From Proteles cristata cristata (lineage: Eukaryota > Chordata > Mammalia > Carnivora > Hyaenidae), in contig JAESUZ010005115.1 of assembly GCA_017311185.1 (NCBI GenBank), forward strand, positions 1,703,278-1,767,277: a stretch of 64,000 nt of DNA, in the 5' to 3' direction. Shown piece after piece: positions 11,401 to 23,971 of this stretch. The notes under the pieces are model-generated. The model searched no databases. It saw nothing but the letters and a program-made list of their open reading frames with translations, and was not told the DNA's origin. The first letter of the stretch is position 1; every line of letters begins with the position of its first letter. A program made the translations under genes and the position numbers.

Positions 11401-12993
11401 TCCACGGGGCTTAGTACTCATCCTTAATAACAGCAAAGATTTGTGTGTTATCTTCCAAAGACTCTTGGCAGGGACTGAGGGAAACATGGGGAGTAATGAC
11501 CTTAGGACTGTGGTCAGTGACCTTGAAGGTGGATGGATGCATGTCATGGGTGAGACAGCCAGTGCCTCAAGGGAAGAACACAAAGGTGATGTGGATGTAG
11601 ATGACCCAAAACCAGCGTGACTGCGGTAGCTGCGGACTTTTGACATCTATTGGTAAGCATGGAGTGGTTCACAAGACTGTTTACAGATATCTTGCTGGGG
11701 AAGACATGCTCTGGCAGGAGTCATAATGGCAGCAGCATGGGGGTTGGAATAATTTAATAACATTTTCATCTCTCCCACGAGCTCTTAGACGAAAACAAAG
11801 AAGCAGGTGAGAAGAGGAAGTTGAGAGTTATTTGCGCTTTGCTAATGGGCCTTTAATCAACAGACCCCCACTTACCACCAGCAGCAGCCGATTCCTGCAA
11901 TCTGGGAAGTCTGTGTACTCACAAAGGGCCCATTCAAATGCCATGGAGGCTGGCACAAAGAAGCAATCAGACAAGCCCCGGCTTCTCCATAGCGCCACAC
12001 CTGCACCTGTTTTCACAGCAGGAACTTCTTCATCAGCCTTAGAAACTTACAAAAGGGAAGAGGTTGTCTATAATCAGTTCTTTTCCAACCAGCCTTTGGG
12101 GGAAGAGATATATAAGCCAATATCAAAAGCTAATTGTCCTCTTTCTCCCCATGTGGGTCCGGACAGCTACAGGTCTACCACGGGGCGTCGACATGACTGA
12201 ACCCCTTGGACTGTGACCCATCTCCAGCTGTGAGGGTGGGGGTAGAGGTGGTAATGATGGCTATAGCTGGCCAGGGGGTGGGAGATGCGTTAGCTTCCTC
12301 CCCACCACGGTTGGGGAGAATGCATGAGCTAGCTCGTCAGGTGCGGACGGAGGATGAATGCTTTTTTGATTGCTATAATTGCGGCAAATTGGATGCTTGA
12401 GAGTGCCTCTTTAACAAGAAGAATCTCATGGATGAGACGTAGGGAAGAGGCCCCTCTTCGGATCCCTCTCCTTTGTCCCATGTGTATGAGATAATTCCCC
12501 AGCCATTACGGATTATGAATGGGCTGCTAATTTTAGTTGTGCAAGCCAAACAAAGACCCTGGTTGGTAGATCCGGAAGGTGATTCATCTGATATGATGTT
12601 TGTATAGTGGAAGCTGAAGGTCTTGCTAGGCACCCCTGATCATTTCAAACTTTCCATCCAAAGAGCTGGAGAATTTCTTAAGTGACCATGTCAGCACTAG
12701 CATACAAACATGAACTCCAGTACCTTCTTTTCCACTCACGGTCTTTCCGTCTTGGCAGCACTGGGTATTTTGAGTGTGAGTGTCCTCTTTTCGTTCTTAA
12801 TTGGGAGGAATCACAAAGGCGACAGTGAAGCCAAAGTCGGTGAAAGACTCAAAGTAAAAGTCTCAGAGACGCAACATAAACCAGGTCTGGTGGTCTTTGA
12901 AAGCCTCTGGGAGAACCATCAAGAGGTAAGAGGATTTGGGAACCCGAGTGGAATAGAAGTTCGGGAACTTTCGAAGAAAGTTTAGGGTGACTA
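11400..12993. other. Unique 1.6-kb block, no confirmed gene
   Basis: Free of recognisable repeats. Three successive plus-strand frames (11,832-12,200; 12,206-12,400; 12,710-12,985) are 64-122 codons long. They lie in different frames, show no domain and have no convincing splice links. This is the densest run of sense frames outside RTP4 and the CpG island. Confidence 0.4.
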
Positions 12994-13008
12994 GAAAGCC
13001 CTGTTTCC

Positions 13009-13237
13009 GGGGCGCCTGGGTGGCTTAGTCGGTTAAGCGTCCGACTTTCACTTAAGTCATGATCTCGCGGTTCGTGGGTTCAAGCCCCACGTCGGGCTCT
13101 GTGCTGACTGCCAGCTCGGAGCCTGGAGCCTGTTTCAGTCTGTGACTCCCTCTCTCTCTGACCCTCCCCTGCTCACGCTGTCTCTCTCTCTCCTAGAAAC
13201 AAATAAAAAATATTAAAAAAAATAAATAAATAAAAAT
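13009..13237 (+). mobile_element. CAN-type SINE, young subfamily
   Basis: Near-identical to the copy at 5.8 kb, with an extended AAATAAATAAAT tail. Target-site duplication GAAAGCCCTGTTTCC at 12,994-13,008 and, with one change, 13,238-13,252. Confidence 0.93.
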
Positions 13238-13254
13238 GAAAGCCCCGTTTCCTT

Positions 13255-14680
13255 GGATTGCCTTGTTTATTGTTTGTGAGTGGTTCTGGCTTGTGGGGCT
13301 GAGTGCTGCAGGCTTGGTGCTTTTTTTTTTTTTTTTTTAAGTCCTCCATAATAGCCAAGAGAATATTATACTTCGCTGGCTTTACTTACTTGCTCTTTCC
13401 CTTCAGTAACTCACTCTATTTTGTTGGGCCTTAAGGTGACCAACATACCCCCGTTTGCCGGACACTTCACAGTTGCAGCACTGGAAGTCTTGCGTCCTGG
13501 GACACCCTCAGTTCCAGAAAAACCCATAAGCCCTACTTTCCCAGGGTGAGGTACGAAGGGATAAGTGTGGAGAAGTAAGAGTCAGACATGATGAATTTGG
13601 GCGATTAGGCAAAAGGCCCGGATATTATCTTGATAACCCATTTTACATCAAGCTCTGTCTAAACATTGCCATTGTCCTCTCTTGCAGCCTTGACTGTACT
13701 TACTGATGCAGTTGTCTTCTCTGTGAGCAGGTTCAGAGTGAGGTCTCCTACCTGTCCGGGGCTGGAATATCTGACACCGAGAAGGTCCTCAGTTCATGTC
13801 TTATTGAAGTAAATCCATCACCCCTTGGGGCTTCTGTGGATGGCTCCAGAGACCATTCAAATGGATCCCCTCTTAAGATCATTGTGATAGCCAGGAGGCT
13901 TGAAGAGTATAGATAGAAAACAATAGGTCCAGGCCCTTCTCAATCTTCTCCTACAAATTTGTGTGTGACTTTGAATAAATGACTTTCCTTCTCTGTTGCA
14001 GTGTTCTGATGAGTAGTAAGAGAAATTGATAATGTGGCGGGCTTGCACTATATCCATGTAGCTACGCTGGAACTATAAATCCCATAGTTCCCTTCTCTGT
14101 ACGGTTTCAAGTTAGAGTTGGCCACAAGTCGGTGTTCCAAATGAGGATCATGTGAGCTTTGGAAGGGGAACATGAAGGAAGGTCAGTTTATACTTTTGTA
14201 CTCTGAAAGTCGATGAGGGCAGGCCCTGCTTCAGTTCATGCACATCGTCACCAATCTCCTAGCTTACCTGATTGCCATTGGGTAGAGTTGGGCCTTCAGC
14301 TCCTCTGGCTCCTGCAAAATCCCCTCCTTCAACTCCTCTGAACCACGGACCAGGTGTGGGTGCTCCTGTGTGAGGTGGGGAGCCAGCTCACCTTGTAGGC
14401 CAGCAGCAGCATCGAGATTGAAGGAGGGGAGAGAGACACCATTGCATCTAATGATTACAGACTCTCGTCTGTGCTTGGTATCTTTCCTTTATGTCTATTT
14501 CCTTCTATATTTCTAGCCCTGAAGACTTCAGGCCCAACACCAAATACAGAAATTATAGACTTAAGTAGCCAACATAATCAGCTCCCACAATTGCATATGG
14601 TCTACTCCTTGTCATATAGCTCTTATTCTATCCCATGTAAAGCAGTTCTACTTCTCTGGATCCTGAATGATACACATAAT
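13255..14680. other. Intergenic, possible decayed LTR
   Basis: Poly-T at 13,321-13,339. The stretch 14,490-14,680 ends CTACTTCTCTGGATCCTGAATGATACA, like the terminus of an ancient LTR repeat; the rest is not recognised. Confidence 0.45.
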
Positions 14681-14940
14681 ATTTATTGAATGCTTCCTAT
14701 GTGTTAGGCACCTTCTCAATGGTTTCCCTGTATTAACTGACTTGAACTTCACAAAACTTCATGTGATGTAGGTACCATCCTATTTTATACTATCTTCCTT
14801 TCATAGATGGAAAAAACATAGAGAATTTAGATAACTTAGCCCGAATCATACAGCTTGTCAGAGGCCGATCCAGGATTTGAACTCTTGACAGTTTGCTGGA
14901 GTCTGTGCCTTTACTTGCTACGTGATACTGTGTCATTTGC
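14680..14940 (-). mobile_element. MIR
   Basis: Near full-length reverse MIR: TGTGTTAGGCACCTTCTCAA, CTTTCATAGATGGAAAAAAC, TTAGATAACTTAGCCCGAAT, GGATTTGAACTCTTGACAG. Confidence 0.8.
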
Positions 14941-15072
14941 GGAATGAAAAATTGTTCTAGATAACTTTGAATTTGTTTCTGGTCTCAGCACTCTATAAAA
15001 TTGGTTCTGTGTTGAATGTTAAACTCCCAGAATAGGATATCACTTTTAAAATGCAAGAATCATCTATGAAGA

Positions 15073-15280
15073 GGGGCGCCTGGGTTACTCAGTCGGTTAA
15101 GCGTCCAATTGTTGGTTTTGGCTCAGGTCATGATCTCATGGTTCATGAGTTCAAGCCCTGCATCAGGTTCTGTGCTGACAGCATGGAGCCTGGTTGGGAT
15201 TCTCTCCCTCTACCTCTCTCTCTATCCTTCCCATGCTCTCTTTCTCTCAAAATAAATCGACTTAAAAAAAGTTTTTAAAA
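15073..15280 (+). mobile_element. CAN-type SINE
   Basis: More diverged copy: GGGGCGCCTGGGTTACTCAG head, TCTCAAAATAAAT tail. Flanks ATCATCTATG and ACCATCTATG look like a decayed duplication. A MER5A-like relic follows directly. Confidence 0.88.
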
Positions 15281-15465
15281 GAACCATCTATGTAGGAATC
15301 ACCTGAAAAACTGGTTCAAACACAGATCCCCGGAACCCCATGGGTCTGTGGGGTGGAGGGGTGGTGATGGTGGAGGGAGGGGTGATTCCTGCACACTTAA
15401 AGGTTTTTCTGGTGATTTTGATGTACACTGAAATTTGAGAATCACTTAGTGCCCTAGAAGAATAA
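15281..15465 (+). mobile_element. MER5A-like hAT relic
   Basis: GGAATCACCTGAAAAACTGG, AACACAGATCCCCGGAACCC and TCTGGTGATTTTGATGTACA ending TTTGAGAATCACT: MER5A pattern. A SINE abuts its left end. Confidence 0.7.
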
Positions 15466-15494
15466 CAGAAATACAAAAAGAGTGTGCTCACTTG

Positions 15495-15521
15495 CATGCG
15501 TGCGTGTGTGTGTGTGTGTGT
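15495..15521. repeat. (TG)n microsatellite
   Basis: TGCGTGCG followed by an uninterrupted TG run. Confidence 0.9.
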
Positions 15522-15524
15522 TAA

Positions 15525-16390
15525 GCAGGGAAAAGCTGAAGTGAGTCCATTTAGAGGTGGCTTCTCCTGCAGGTTTGCGATTAGGTGGAGGCTGTGCTGA
15601 GCCTCAGTGCTCTAATCAAAAAGGCACACCCAATGGAATTGGTGGTATCAGAAAGCTCTGGAAGGATCTGCTTCTGATCCTCCAAGAAGTGCCTCTAAAA
15701 ACAGCTCCAGAGAGCTCTTCGGTGAGATAGACGGTCACCATCTTGCCCTATGCCGCTACCAGGAAGCAATTAGAATGGCAGCAGATACGGGGGCAGCGGT
15801 GCCATTTGCCTCCTGCCTTTCTGCCCGGCCCTCTGTTGTCTGCCCGGAAGTGTTAATGAGTAGTGTCTCCCTCCCCTCTCCATGGGCTTGTCTGTCATTT
15901 ATCCTCCCTTGGGAAGTCAGAGTCACGCTGGCTGGAGATGAGTGGAAGTTCACCGGAGTGATCCTGTTTATTACCAGTATCTGGGACCCAGGCACCCAAG
16001 GCAGGGCAGGCCAAGATTGCACAAATTGGGGTTAGGAGAAGGCATGACCATGGAAAACCTCCTCACCACCGCTTTGCGTGCGGTCCTCTTTAGCAGGCAT
16101 GTGGTGCTGATAATGAAGGCCTCCTCCCCCCAGTGATGCTGGCCTCAGGACACCAGCATCTTGCTGCAAACCAGTGAGCAGGCTCCCTCAGGCCTGAGAT
16201 GGTCCCTCCTATGAGGAAATTACTTAAAAGTTTGCAAAGGGCTTTCCTGTGTGCTGTTTCATTTGAGCTTCGTCCTACCAATTTTGGAATGAATACCTTA
16301 AGGAACTTAGAACTTGACTGGAGAAAATGTTAATAATTAATCAGTTCTATCTTTCTTACGAAACCTCTCTGACCCAATGTGTACTTTTTA
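15525..16390. other. Intergenic, no gene seen
   Basis: GC-moderate unique sequence. Overlapping frames at 15,756-16,035 on both strands are mirror artefacts without domains. Confidence 0.5.
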
Positions 16391-16409
16391 AAAGATATCT
16401 TTCAATGCC

Positions 16410-16632
16410 AGGGGTGCTTGGCTGACTTAGTCGGTTAAGCGTCTGACTTTCGCTTAGGTCATGATCTGCGGTTTGTGGGTTCGAGCCCCGCATCTGGCTG
16501 ACTGCCAGCTCAGAGCCTGGAGCCTATTTCAGAGTCTGTATCTCCCTCTCTCTCTGACCCTCCCCTGCTCACGCTGTCTCTCTCTCTCTCTCTCTCTCTC
16601 TCCTAGAAATAAATAAAAAAAATATATATAAA
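16410..16632 (+). mobile_element. CAN-type SINE, young subfamily
   Basis: Head slightly changed (GGGGTGCTTGGCTGACTTAG), long (TC)n and an AAATAAATAAAA tail. A 19-bp target-site duplication AAAGATATCTTTCAATGCC at 16,391-16,409 and, with one change, 16,633-16,651. Confidence 0.92.
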
Positions 16633-16679
16633 AAAGATATCTTTCAATTCCAGATGGGACCGTCTGAGGCAAGTACGGG

Positions 16680-16808
16680 GTTCTAGTCAGGTGCCAGCTA
16701 CTATGTTGGACAAATAGCTTATGTGGAGTCATTTCGTTCATATGGTACCCCCCAAACAGTATCATCAGTCTCATGAAACAAATGGGAAAACTGAGGCCCA
16801 GACAGTTT
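16680..16808 (-). mobile_element. MIR
   Basis: TATCATCAGTCTCATGAAAC, AAATGGGAAAACTGAGGCCC: reverse MIR core. Confidence 0.65.
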
Positions 16809-16879
16809 TCATAAAATAGTCTCAGAAGACTTTGAGAAGGGACTGGTGCATCCACATGCTGCCAGTACATGGATAAGCC

Positions 16880-17400
16880 AAGAAATTAGCTGATGACCTC
16901 AAATTCATCTTTGCACTGACCTCCTGATGGCCACCTTCTTAAGACCAATCAGTGCTCTTGGCTTTGATCAATCCATTCTAAATTTGTTATTCAAAGCTCT
17001 CCATGGTCAAACTATTTCAAAGACTGTCATCAAACTAACACAGCATTCCAAGCCAACCTCCTGATACCGCCCCCCACCCCCAAGTGAATCCTCCCACATG
17101 CAGTTGGACTGGTCTACTCAGTATGTGCCAAGCATCCCAACATATCTTTCTCTCCTCACCTTGGCTACTAACTCCATCCCCCTCCCCCGCCCCCCATCAT
17201 TGTTCCCTCCTATGTCTCCTCTGCCCACTATTTTTCCAGGACCAGCCCAGTGTTCCTCCACGCCCTGAACTAAGCCTTGACTTTGCCTCCTCGGATATAG
17301 AAGACACTGAGGAAAAATCACCTATATAGTCTCTAACTCACACTTCCCCTGCCAGTCAGTGTCCAGGATAGGGGTGCACTGAGTTTAGTGAGAAGAAGGA
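16880..17400. other. Intergenic, C-rich patch
   Basis: Two C-rich runs (near 17,069 and 17,180). The 81-codon plus frame at 17,084-17,329 has no similarity I can recognise. Confidence 0.5.
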
Positions 17401-17610
17401 TCTGGATTCTACACTTTCTAATAAGAATTTGGCCCACTCACTTCACCTTCCCAAATTCCACTGTCCTCATCTAGAAAATGAGGATAATTTCTACCTCTCA
17501 GAGTTGTGTGTATTAAGTATTACTTAGTGTTCACCCAGTAGGTCTTTACCAAGGGCTTTCCAGAAGTCTGACGCACAATGACTGATATATAGTAGGTGAT
17601 TACTAAATAT
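17400..17610 (+). mobile_element. MIR
   Basis: CCACTGTCCTCATCTAGAAA, ATGAGGATAATTTCTACCTC, TCAGAGTTGTGTGTATTAAG: sense MIR. Confidence 0.75.
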
Positions 17611-18990
17611 TACTGGCTATTATATTAAATATTTATTAAGTAGTTTTGTAGGACTTGTCTAGTTAGGGAAGAGAATTTTTAGACTGAATATAGGATCTGC
17701 TTCCACAGTCTTCTTTTCTCCTTGTCTTTTTTGACTGTCTACTGGACACAAAGGAAAAGAAATAGAAGCAAATTAATAATGACTTAACACTTTATGTTCA
17801 ACATCCCATATGTTATCCATATTGTGTGTCCAACTATTTGGATTTCTGTTGGGTGCACAACTGAAATATCTAGAATAAAAATAATAGGTGTGAGTATGAA
17901 TGTTTTCCTATTTTTTGCATTGGCCAAGTGACATTTGTCAAGTGACATTTTATTAAACCAGGCTAAATATCTCTGAGAATAGACTTGTGAAAGTAATGGT
18001 AATGGTAATTAGCTTGAAATACATGAAAGCCTCTCACAAAAGATGAATTAGACCTTGGCTGTGTGTCCTCAGGGGAGAATAACCACTGGCAGGTGGACTT
18101 CCCTTCAGAATTATGTGGATGTGTCTTTGGTTGGGAGTGGGAACCACTGACTTGACAGCCTGGGACACAAGACTGTCATGACTCTGGCAGGGATCAAGAC
18201 TGAGAGGAAGAGAAGTAAAACACTTTCCATTTAATAATGGCGGTTCCATTGACTCCACTCCTAAATGAGTAACTGATTTCATTTTTAACTGAGTAAAACC
18301 CAGTTTACCTGAATCATTATCACCCCAGGACCTTCACAGACATACTTACACATGCCTGCACACCCACGCACACACGCACAAACATGCACACTCACATACA
18401 AAACTGATGTTTGTCCTTGAGAGCTAATCTTATTTTAATAGGTCCTGGTAAGAGGAACTGTTACTTCAGCGTTCACAAAGGAATAGAGAAAAGGAACCCT
18501 CAAAAGGCAACTCCACGTTCAGCTTCCCTGAGGGATCCGGCACACATCCTGTGCCTGCCTGCCTATGAAATTTGATTGATGACCACCATTATGAGGGCTT
18601 GGAGTACTAAGACCACATAATTAAAGCTTAAGTCATTTTTATACGAGGAAAGGGCAAAGGCCCTTGGGGAAAAAATCTTCCTCCCTGAAAAGTTTTCCTA
18701 GAAAGAAGTGGGGTTCAAGTCATGGTTTGGATGGGGACCCTTGAATAAGGAGACACCTGATATGAGATAGGAGGAAATAGTTGAATCTGAAGATGGAGGA
18801 TCCAGGCTGAAAACTTAAAAATGGCCACAGAGGCTCTTCACGTGTCTTTAAGTGTCTTCATTTTGGAGACTTAAGGCAATGCTCACATATGCTACAATTA
18901 CACTTTCCTCCTCTCTATGTATAATTCTCTTCCAAAATCAACAAAACTCTTTAGAAAAGAAGATTGTAACCATATACCCAGAAATACTGG
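17610..18990. other. Intergenic, no gene seen
   Basis: AT-rich unique sequence with a CA-rich patch at 18,345-18,400. A tandem GTGACATTT...CAAGTGACATTT duplication occurs near 17,928-17,950. Confidence 0.5.
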
Positions 18991-19545
18991 TCTTGAGAAA
19001 ATAAAGAAACACAGTGGTGAGAGAGGAGGGGGCGCCCCCATGCCCATCTGTACCTTCTACTGTCTCTATGTCCCTTCTCTACAATCAGTCAGACAGAGTG
19101 TTGCTGGAAAGAAGAACCAGCCTCATTCCATCAAGAGATGGAAGTAATTCCCCAACCTGAATCGGGCTGGCTTTGTGACTCGTTTTGACTAATAGAAATG
19201 TGACAGAAACAATGCACTATTTTTAAAGGCCTTAAGAGACGCTACAAGCTCCCTATTCACCTCCTTAGAAAACTGCCTTGGAGGCCACCAATGGAAGAAT
19301 GCCAATTTATCCCCATGAAGAAAGGATGGGCATGTGAAGGAAGGCCAAAGAATCCCAGGCAATTGTCAGCACTCATGCAGGACAGTGAGGTCATCTTGCC
19401 CTTTCCTACCCAGCCTTGCTTTCCATCTGAATGTACATGGAGGCCCAGGAGAAACCAGCAGAGAAACTTCCCTACCAACTCTCAGAATAGTGACAAATAA
19501 GGATTTGTTAAGCCACTAAGTTTTGGGCAGAATTACTAAGCATCA
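18990..19545 (+). mobile_element. LTR-like repeat (MaLR-type)
   Basis: GGCTGGCTTTGTGACTCGTT, TTTGACTAATAGAAATGTG and the end AAGCCACTAAGTTTTGGGC are typical of a MaLR-type LTR in sense orientation. No internal retroviral sequence. Confidence 0.6.
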
Positions 19546-20875
19546 GCCCATTTATTGGAGCATGAGCCCCAGATGATGCCCAGGGAAGGCCATCATAGAA
19601 GGCCTTCCATAGAAAAGCCAGAAGGAATAAGAGAGCCCCCAGTGCTAAGGAGCACTCTAGAGGGGGCGTAGCCCTGAGCAAAAAGGGGAAGGAACCTGCA
19701 TGAATTAGAGAATGCTGCTCTCTGGAAGGAGAAAGAAAGTGACTGAGCAGACACCTAAGGCACCAATGAAATTGCTTAAGAATGGAACGGACTGCTTTAT
19801 TAGGCGCTGAGTTCTCTAGCATCAGGTGTATTCAAGAATAGGCAAGAGATTAGCACTGTGTCACTTCCAAACTAAGCATCCATTAGGTTTTCTAAATCTT
19901 ATTTGAGAAGATGGCAGCACAAGCCGAATTACGTCAATAAATCTGTCATGTTATCTTGAAAAGAGGCTCTGGCTTAACAAAAGCAGCAGTAAAGTGTATG
20001 TGAGCAAGACAGTTCCTCTGCATGTGTGGTTTATGGACATTAATCTGGCCAGGCTGGTCACAGCACACACACACACATACCCACAATAGGCACCAGAGGA
20101 CTGTGAGAATGGTTACTGGAAAAACATTCAGCTCCAAAATGAGGCCCCGGGCAGACAGTAGATCTTTTTTGAGTCTCTTTTTGGTGCCCAGGCCCTGTTA
20201 TTACCATTAAGTGAATTTGAAACATGATCATGATAATGACAACAGCAATAATAATAACAGGAATAGGCAACCAACTCCCTGCTGGCCTCTTACTGCCGGC
20301 AACAGATCTGCTGTTGAGATGAGCAGTCTCTCTCTTGCCTTCAGAAAGGTTTCATGAGATGCCGAGTGATGTGTTTGGTGCCGTAGCAAAGTGACACTTC
20401 CATCCAGAAGCAGGTGGACCCTCTTAAAATCTCCTTGTAAGAAAGGCTGTCAGCTTGATGTGTGCTCATTACGCTGCCTTTCATGGACATTCTAATGTGG
20501 AGAATTAAACCTTGTAACATGCTCATCAAAGGTTGTGCTGATTTTCTTTTTTAAAAGAAACGCAGTGAGGCTCCCAAGACTGAGTTTTCTCATTTTTGAC
20601 TCCATCTCCCCACCCTCACTGGGTGAGGAGAGTTCCGGAAGTAGAAAATACTTGGCAAAGGACAATTTGAAATCCCATCAACAAACTCTTCAGGGTTTAA
20701 CTGCAGGAGAACCATATTTCAAAGTAAAGTAAAAGGAGCCCCGCAAAAATATGACCAAGGGGAAAAAAAAAAGGGGGGTGTTTTTTAACTGTCCTCAAAA
20801 CAATGAAACCTCAAGAATAAATAAATGTAGGTCTTCCCTTGAGAAACAGAGTCTGTTCGACCAGAAGGCTGGTGT
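19545..20875. other. Intergenic, no gene seen
   Basis: Short CA run at 20,064-20,080 and an A/G-run near 20,762-20,780. Otherwise unique with no exon-like frame. Confidence 0.5.
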
Positions 20876-20891
20876 AGTACTCTGTTCTTTT

Positions 20892-21092
20892 TTTTAATTT
20901 CTAGGAGAGAGAGAGAGACAGCATGAGCAGGGGAGGGTCAGAAAGAGAGAGAATCACAGACTCTGAAACAGGCTCCAGGCTCTGAGCTGGCAGTCAGCAC
21001 AGAGCCCGATGCGGGGCTTGAACCCACGAACCGCGAGATCATGACCTAAGCGAAAGTCAGACGCTTAACTGACTAAGCCACCCAGGCGCCCC
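20892..21092 (-). mobile_element. CAN-type SINE, young subfamily
   Basis: Reverse-oriented copy ending CCACCCAGGCGCCCC. Perfect 16-bp target-site duplication AGTACTCTGTTCTTTT at 20,876-20,891 and 21,093-21,108. Confidence 0.94.
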
Positions 21093-21224
21093 AGTACTCT
21101 GTTCTTTTAATCTAGATCTTAAGTGAGGGACCGTCTCCCAACACGATTATTGCTTCTTGACTCTGAACCTTACCAGGGAAAGGAGGGACATGATGGGAGC
21201 TAATGGGAAGACTCTTTCCCCAGT

Positions 21225-21335
21225 CCTGCCACTAGCTTGCTGGGTGGTCTTCAGAAAGCCACTTGCCCTCTAGAAACCTTGGGTCATTGGTCTGTAAAGT
21301 GTAAAGGTTCCTTCCAGAATTAGGAACTGGTGAAA
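21225..21335 (+). mobile_element. MIR
   Basis: CTGCCACTAGCTTGCTGGGT, CACTTGCCCTCTAGAAACC, TCTGTAAAGTGTAAAGGTTC: sense MIR. Confidence 0.6.
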
Positions 21336-21339
21336 TCTG

Positions 21340-22080
21340 TGCATCACAGCCTCTCAACTTCACTCTGTTTTTGCAAAACATTCAAAGAGACAAATACTGA
21401 ATAAATGCAATTTTGAGATAGGAGATGGGCCATTGAGGGAGGGGGCTGGAAAAGGGAGGCTGCCTGCCCCTTTCCCATGCAAAACACCTGTGGAACTGAA
21501 CTGTGATCTGTTATTTATACCTTGACTGTCACTCTTAAAGGAACCCTCCTAGTCTGTGCTGGGAAGCAGAGACTAGGAGAAGCCAAAGAGAGGAGATGGC
21601 CAAGCTCCGAGAACCAGGGTAGGACCGTTGGGTTATGACTGCCCAGTGGGAAGGCACCGAGCTGAAGTGCAGCATATAACTTAAGATGGCCCAGAATCAG
21701 ATGAAGCACTCCAAAAGGCAGCTAGGCTGTGGTTAAGAAATCATAATTTCAGTTGTGCTCCTGAACCTAATATAAGACTGTATGCTAATTACACTGGAAT
21801 TAGAAAATAAATAAGGAAAACTTAAAAAAAAAAAAAAAGGAAATTGCGATTTCACATTTGTGTTCCTTACCTGGGAAAAGCTTTATAGGATTTTTCAGTC
21901 CAGTGCTGTGTCTTAGAACTAGAAGCGCAGGAAGCTGGCAGTTGGGTTTTGTCAACGTAAGGGGGTTAGCATTGTGTTCGGGCTGTTCTAATCAGGGAGC
22001 TAGCCCAGGTGTCAGCTCACAGGGAGAGGCAGGCCAAACATCAACCCAAGCGAGGTGTCCCAGCCAGTGTCATGGCAATG
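21340..22080. other. Intergenic, no gene seen
   Basis: A-run at 21,825-21,838 preceded by AAATAAATAAGG suggests a retroelement tail. Nothing else recognised. Confidence 0.45.
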
Positions 22081-22084
22081 ATAA

Positions 22085-22181
22085 TGAACTGGGGGCCTCG
22101 AAGACCCAGGACTTACTTCTAGCTCTGTTGGGCAAACCTCTGAGCTTAGTTTCTACATTTGTAAAATGAGACGAATAATCC
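22085..22181 (+). mobile_element. MIR, split by a SINE
   Basis: CTCTGTTGGGCAAACCTCTG, AGTTTCTACATTTGTAAAAT: sense MIR core. It resumes after the SINE at about 22,410 (AATCCTAACCTTG, GTAGGGTAATGTTGTAAAG). Confidence 0.65.
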
Positions 22182-22401
22182 CTTTTTAAAAAAAAATTTT
22201 AACATTTATTTATTATTGAGAGATGGAGACAGAGCATGAGATGGGGAGGGGCAGAGAGAAGGGAGACACAGAATCCGAAGTAAGCTCCAGGCTCTGAACT
22301 ATCAGCACAGAGCCTGATGCAGGGCTCCAACCAACAAACTAAGAGATCATGACCGGAGCCAAAATTGGATGCTTAACCCACTGAGCCACCCAGGTGCCCC
22401 A
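22182..22401 (-). mobile_element. CAN-type SINE, older copy
   Basis: Reverse-oriented, tail AACATTTATTTATT, end GAGCCACCCAGGTGCCCC. Flanking AGACGAATAATCC (22,169-22,181) and AGAAGAATAATCC (22,402-22,414) form the duplication. It splits a MIR. Confidence 0.9.
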
Positions 22402-23100
22402 AGAAGAATAATCCTAACCTTGTTTTTCTCGTAGGGTAATGTTGTAAAGCTTGCATGTAAACATGAGTAGGAAAGTTCCTTGTCAACTACATGAAATAAT
22501 AGTTTTGACAAGGCTGTAAAGATGTGTGAAGAAGAGGAAGATGAGTTTGATGAATTCCTTCCTAGGTTCACTCCTCTAATGAGATTTCAAACATGGATAA
22601 CGCCATGTGCAAATAAATCTCCATTATTCTGAGTGCCTCCCTCCTTAATACACACACACCAGAGTAACCCCCATGCTACAAATGCAGAATCTTTGATGTA
22701 AAAGACTCTTGATGGAATCACTTTATCAACAATAATATAAAACCTGATACCCTTCATGGTGCATCTGGGCTGGTGGGGTAGAAATGGGTCCTGGCAAATG
22801 TGTACTGCCCTTGACAGAGCACAGACAAAGCAATGTACACACCTGACAGAGACACATTTGCTTTGGCTTTCAAACCTCCAATCTTTTCCAAGGGGGTTGA
22901 GAAAGGAATTGGTTTACTGAGAAACTCCCAACTAAAGAGCAGTTTTGGGCCACAGCTTTCTAGATCTTCAGCAGGCCCAATCCTAAAACCCAAAAGAAAA
23001 ACTGTTTCCTTAAAAAAATTCCTCAGACTGTTTAATTCACCACACACAGAATGTGTGCCCTGTTCAGTCTCCTCGTGTGAGAGGCTTTCGTAGAAAGAAC

Positions 23101-23672
23101 AGAATTTTTTCAGCTTTATTGAAGTGTAATTGACAAATATAATTGTAAGATGTTTAAAGTGTACGATGTGATGATCTGATCTACATATACACTAGAAAAG
23201 GGTTCCCCTACCATTGAATTATTAATCTCTGTCTGGCTTGTTTCACTTATGCATTAGCACAATGCCCTCCACTTTCATCCATGTTATCACAAATGGCAGA
23301 ATTTCCTCTTTTTCTTTTTCTTTTTTTTAAGGTTAACTAACATTCCATTGCATGGATTGTACATTTTCTTTACCATTCATCTGTTGACCGACACTTAGGT
23401 TGTTTCCACACCTTCACTATTATAAATAATGCTGCAGTGAATATGGGGTGCAGATATCTCTTCAAGATAATGATTTTGTTTGCTTTGGAAATATACTCAG
23501 AAGTGGGAGTGAGATTGCTCGATTATATGGTAGTTCTATTTTTAATTTTTTGAGGAAACTTCATACTCTTTCTCATAATGGCTGTACCAGTTTATGTTCC
23601 CAGGAACAGTGCACAAAGGCTCCCATTTCTCCACAACTTTACCAGTATTTGTTATTGCCTTATCTTTTTGAA
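23101..23672 (-). mobile_element. Old L1 fragment, antisense
   Basis: Antisense L1 3'-region sequence, recognised by blocks such as CATTCCATTGCATGGATTG, ATAATGCTGCAGTGAATATG and AAACTTCATACTCTTTCTC. Diverged and 5'-truncated, with no open frame. Confidence 0.85.
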
Positions 23673-23971
23673 AGGAAAATTTGAGGAAGACGTGTAGAGA
23701 AGCCAAATAGGGTCCTGGTCTTGCCAGCCAGCTAAGAATTCAGCTGAAAAATACGGTGCTTTTCAAGGAGGGTTGACTGAGTGCTGAAATCTGAAGGGCA
23801 GCCTGAGAAGAAAGACGTTTTTGGTAACAAAGTATAACTTATACAATCAGATCCTGGTGTCCAGATGCAATCTACTAGTATCATTTTCCTCTGCCCTGGA
23901 GAACTTTCCTTAACAATTCTCCTATTTGTTAGTGCAAGAGCACTAGTGCAAGAGCGTTAGTGACAAATTCT

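Noticed and set aside
12330..12400. CYNCGK motif resembling a retroviral zinc knuckle
   Set aside because: Only half of the CX2CX4HX4C pattern is present, no flanking gag-like sequence exists and the frame stops three residues later.
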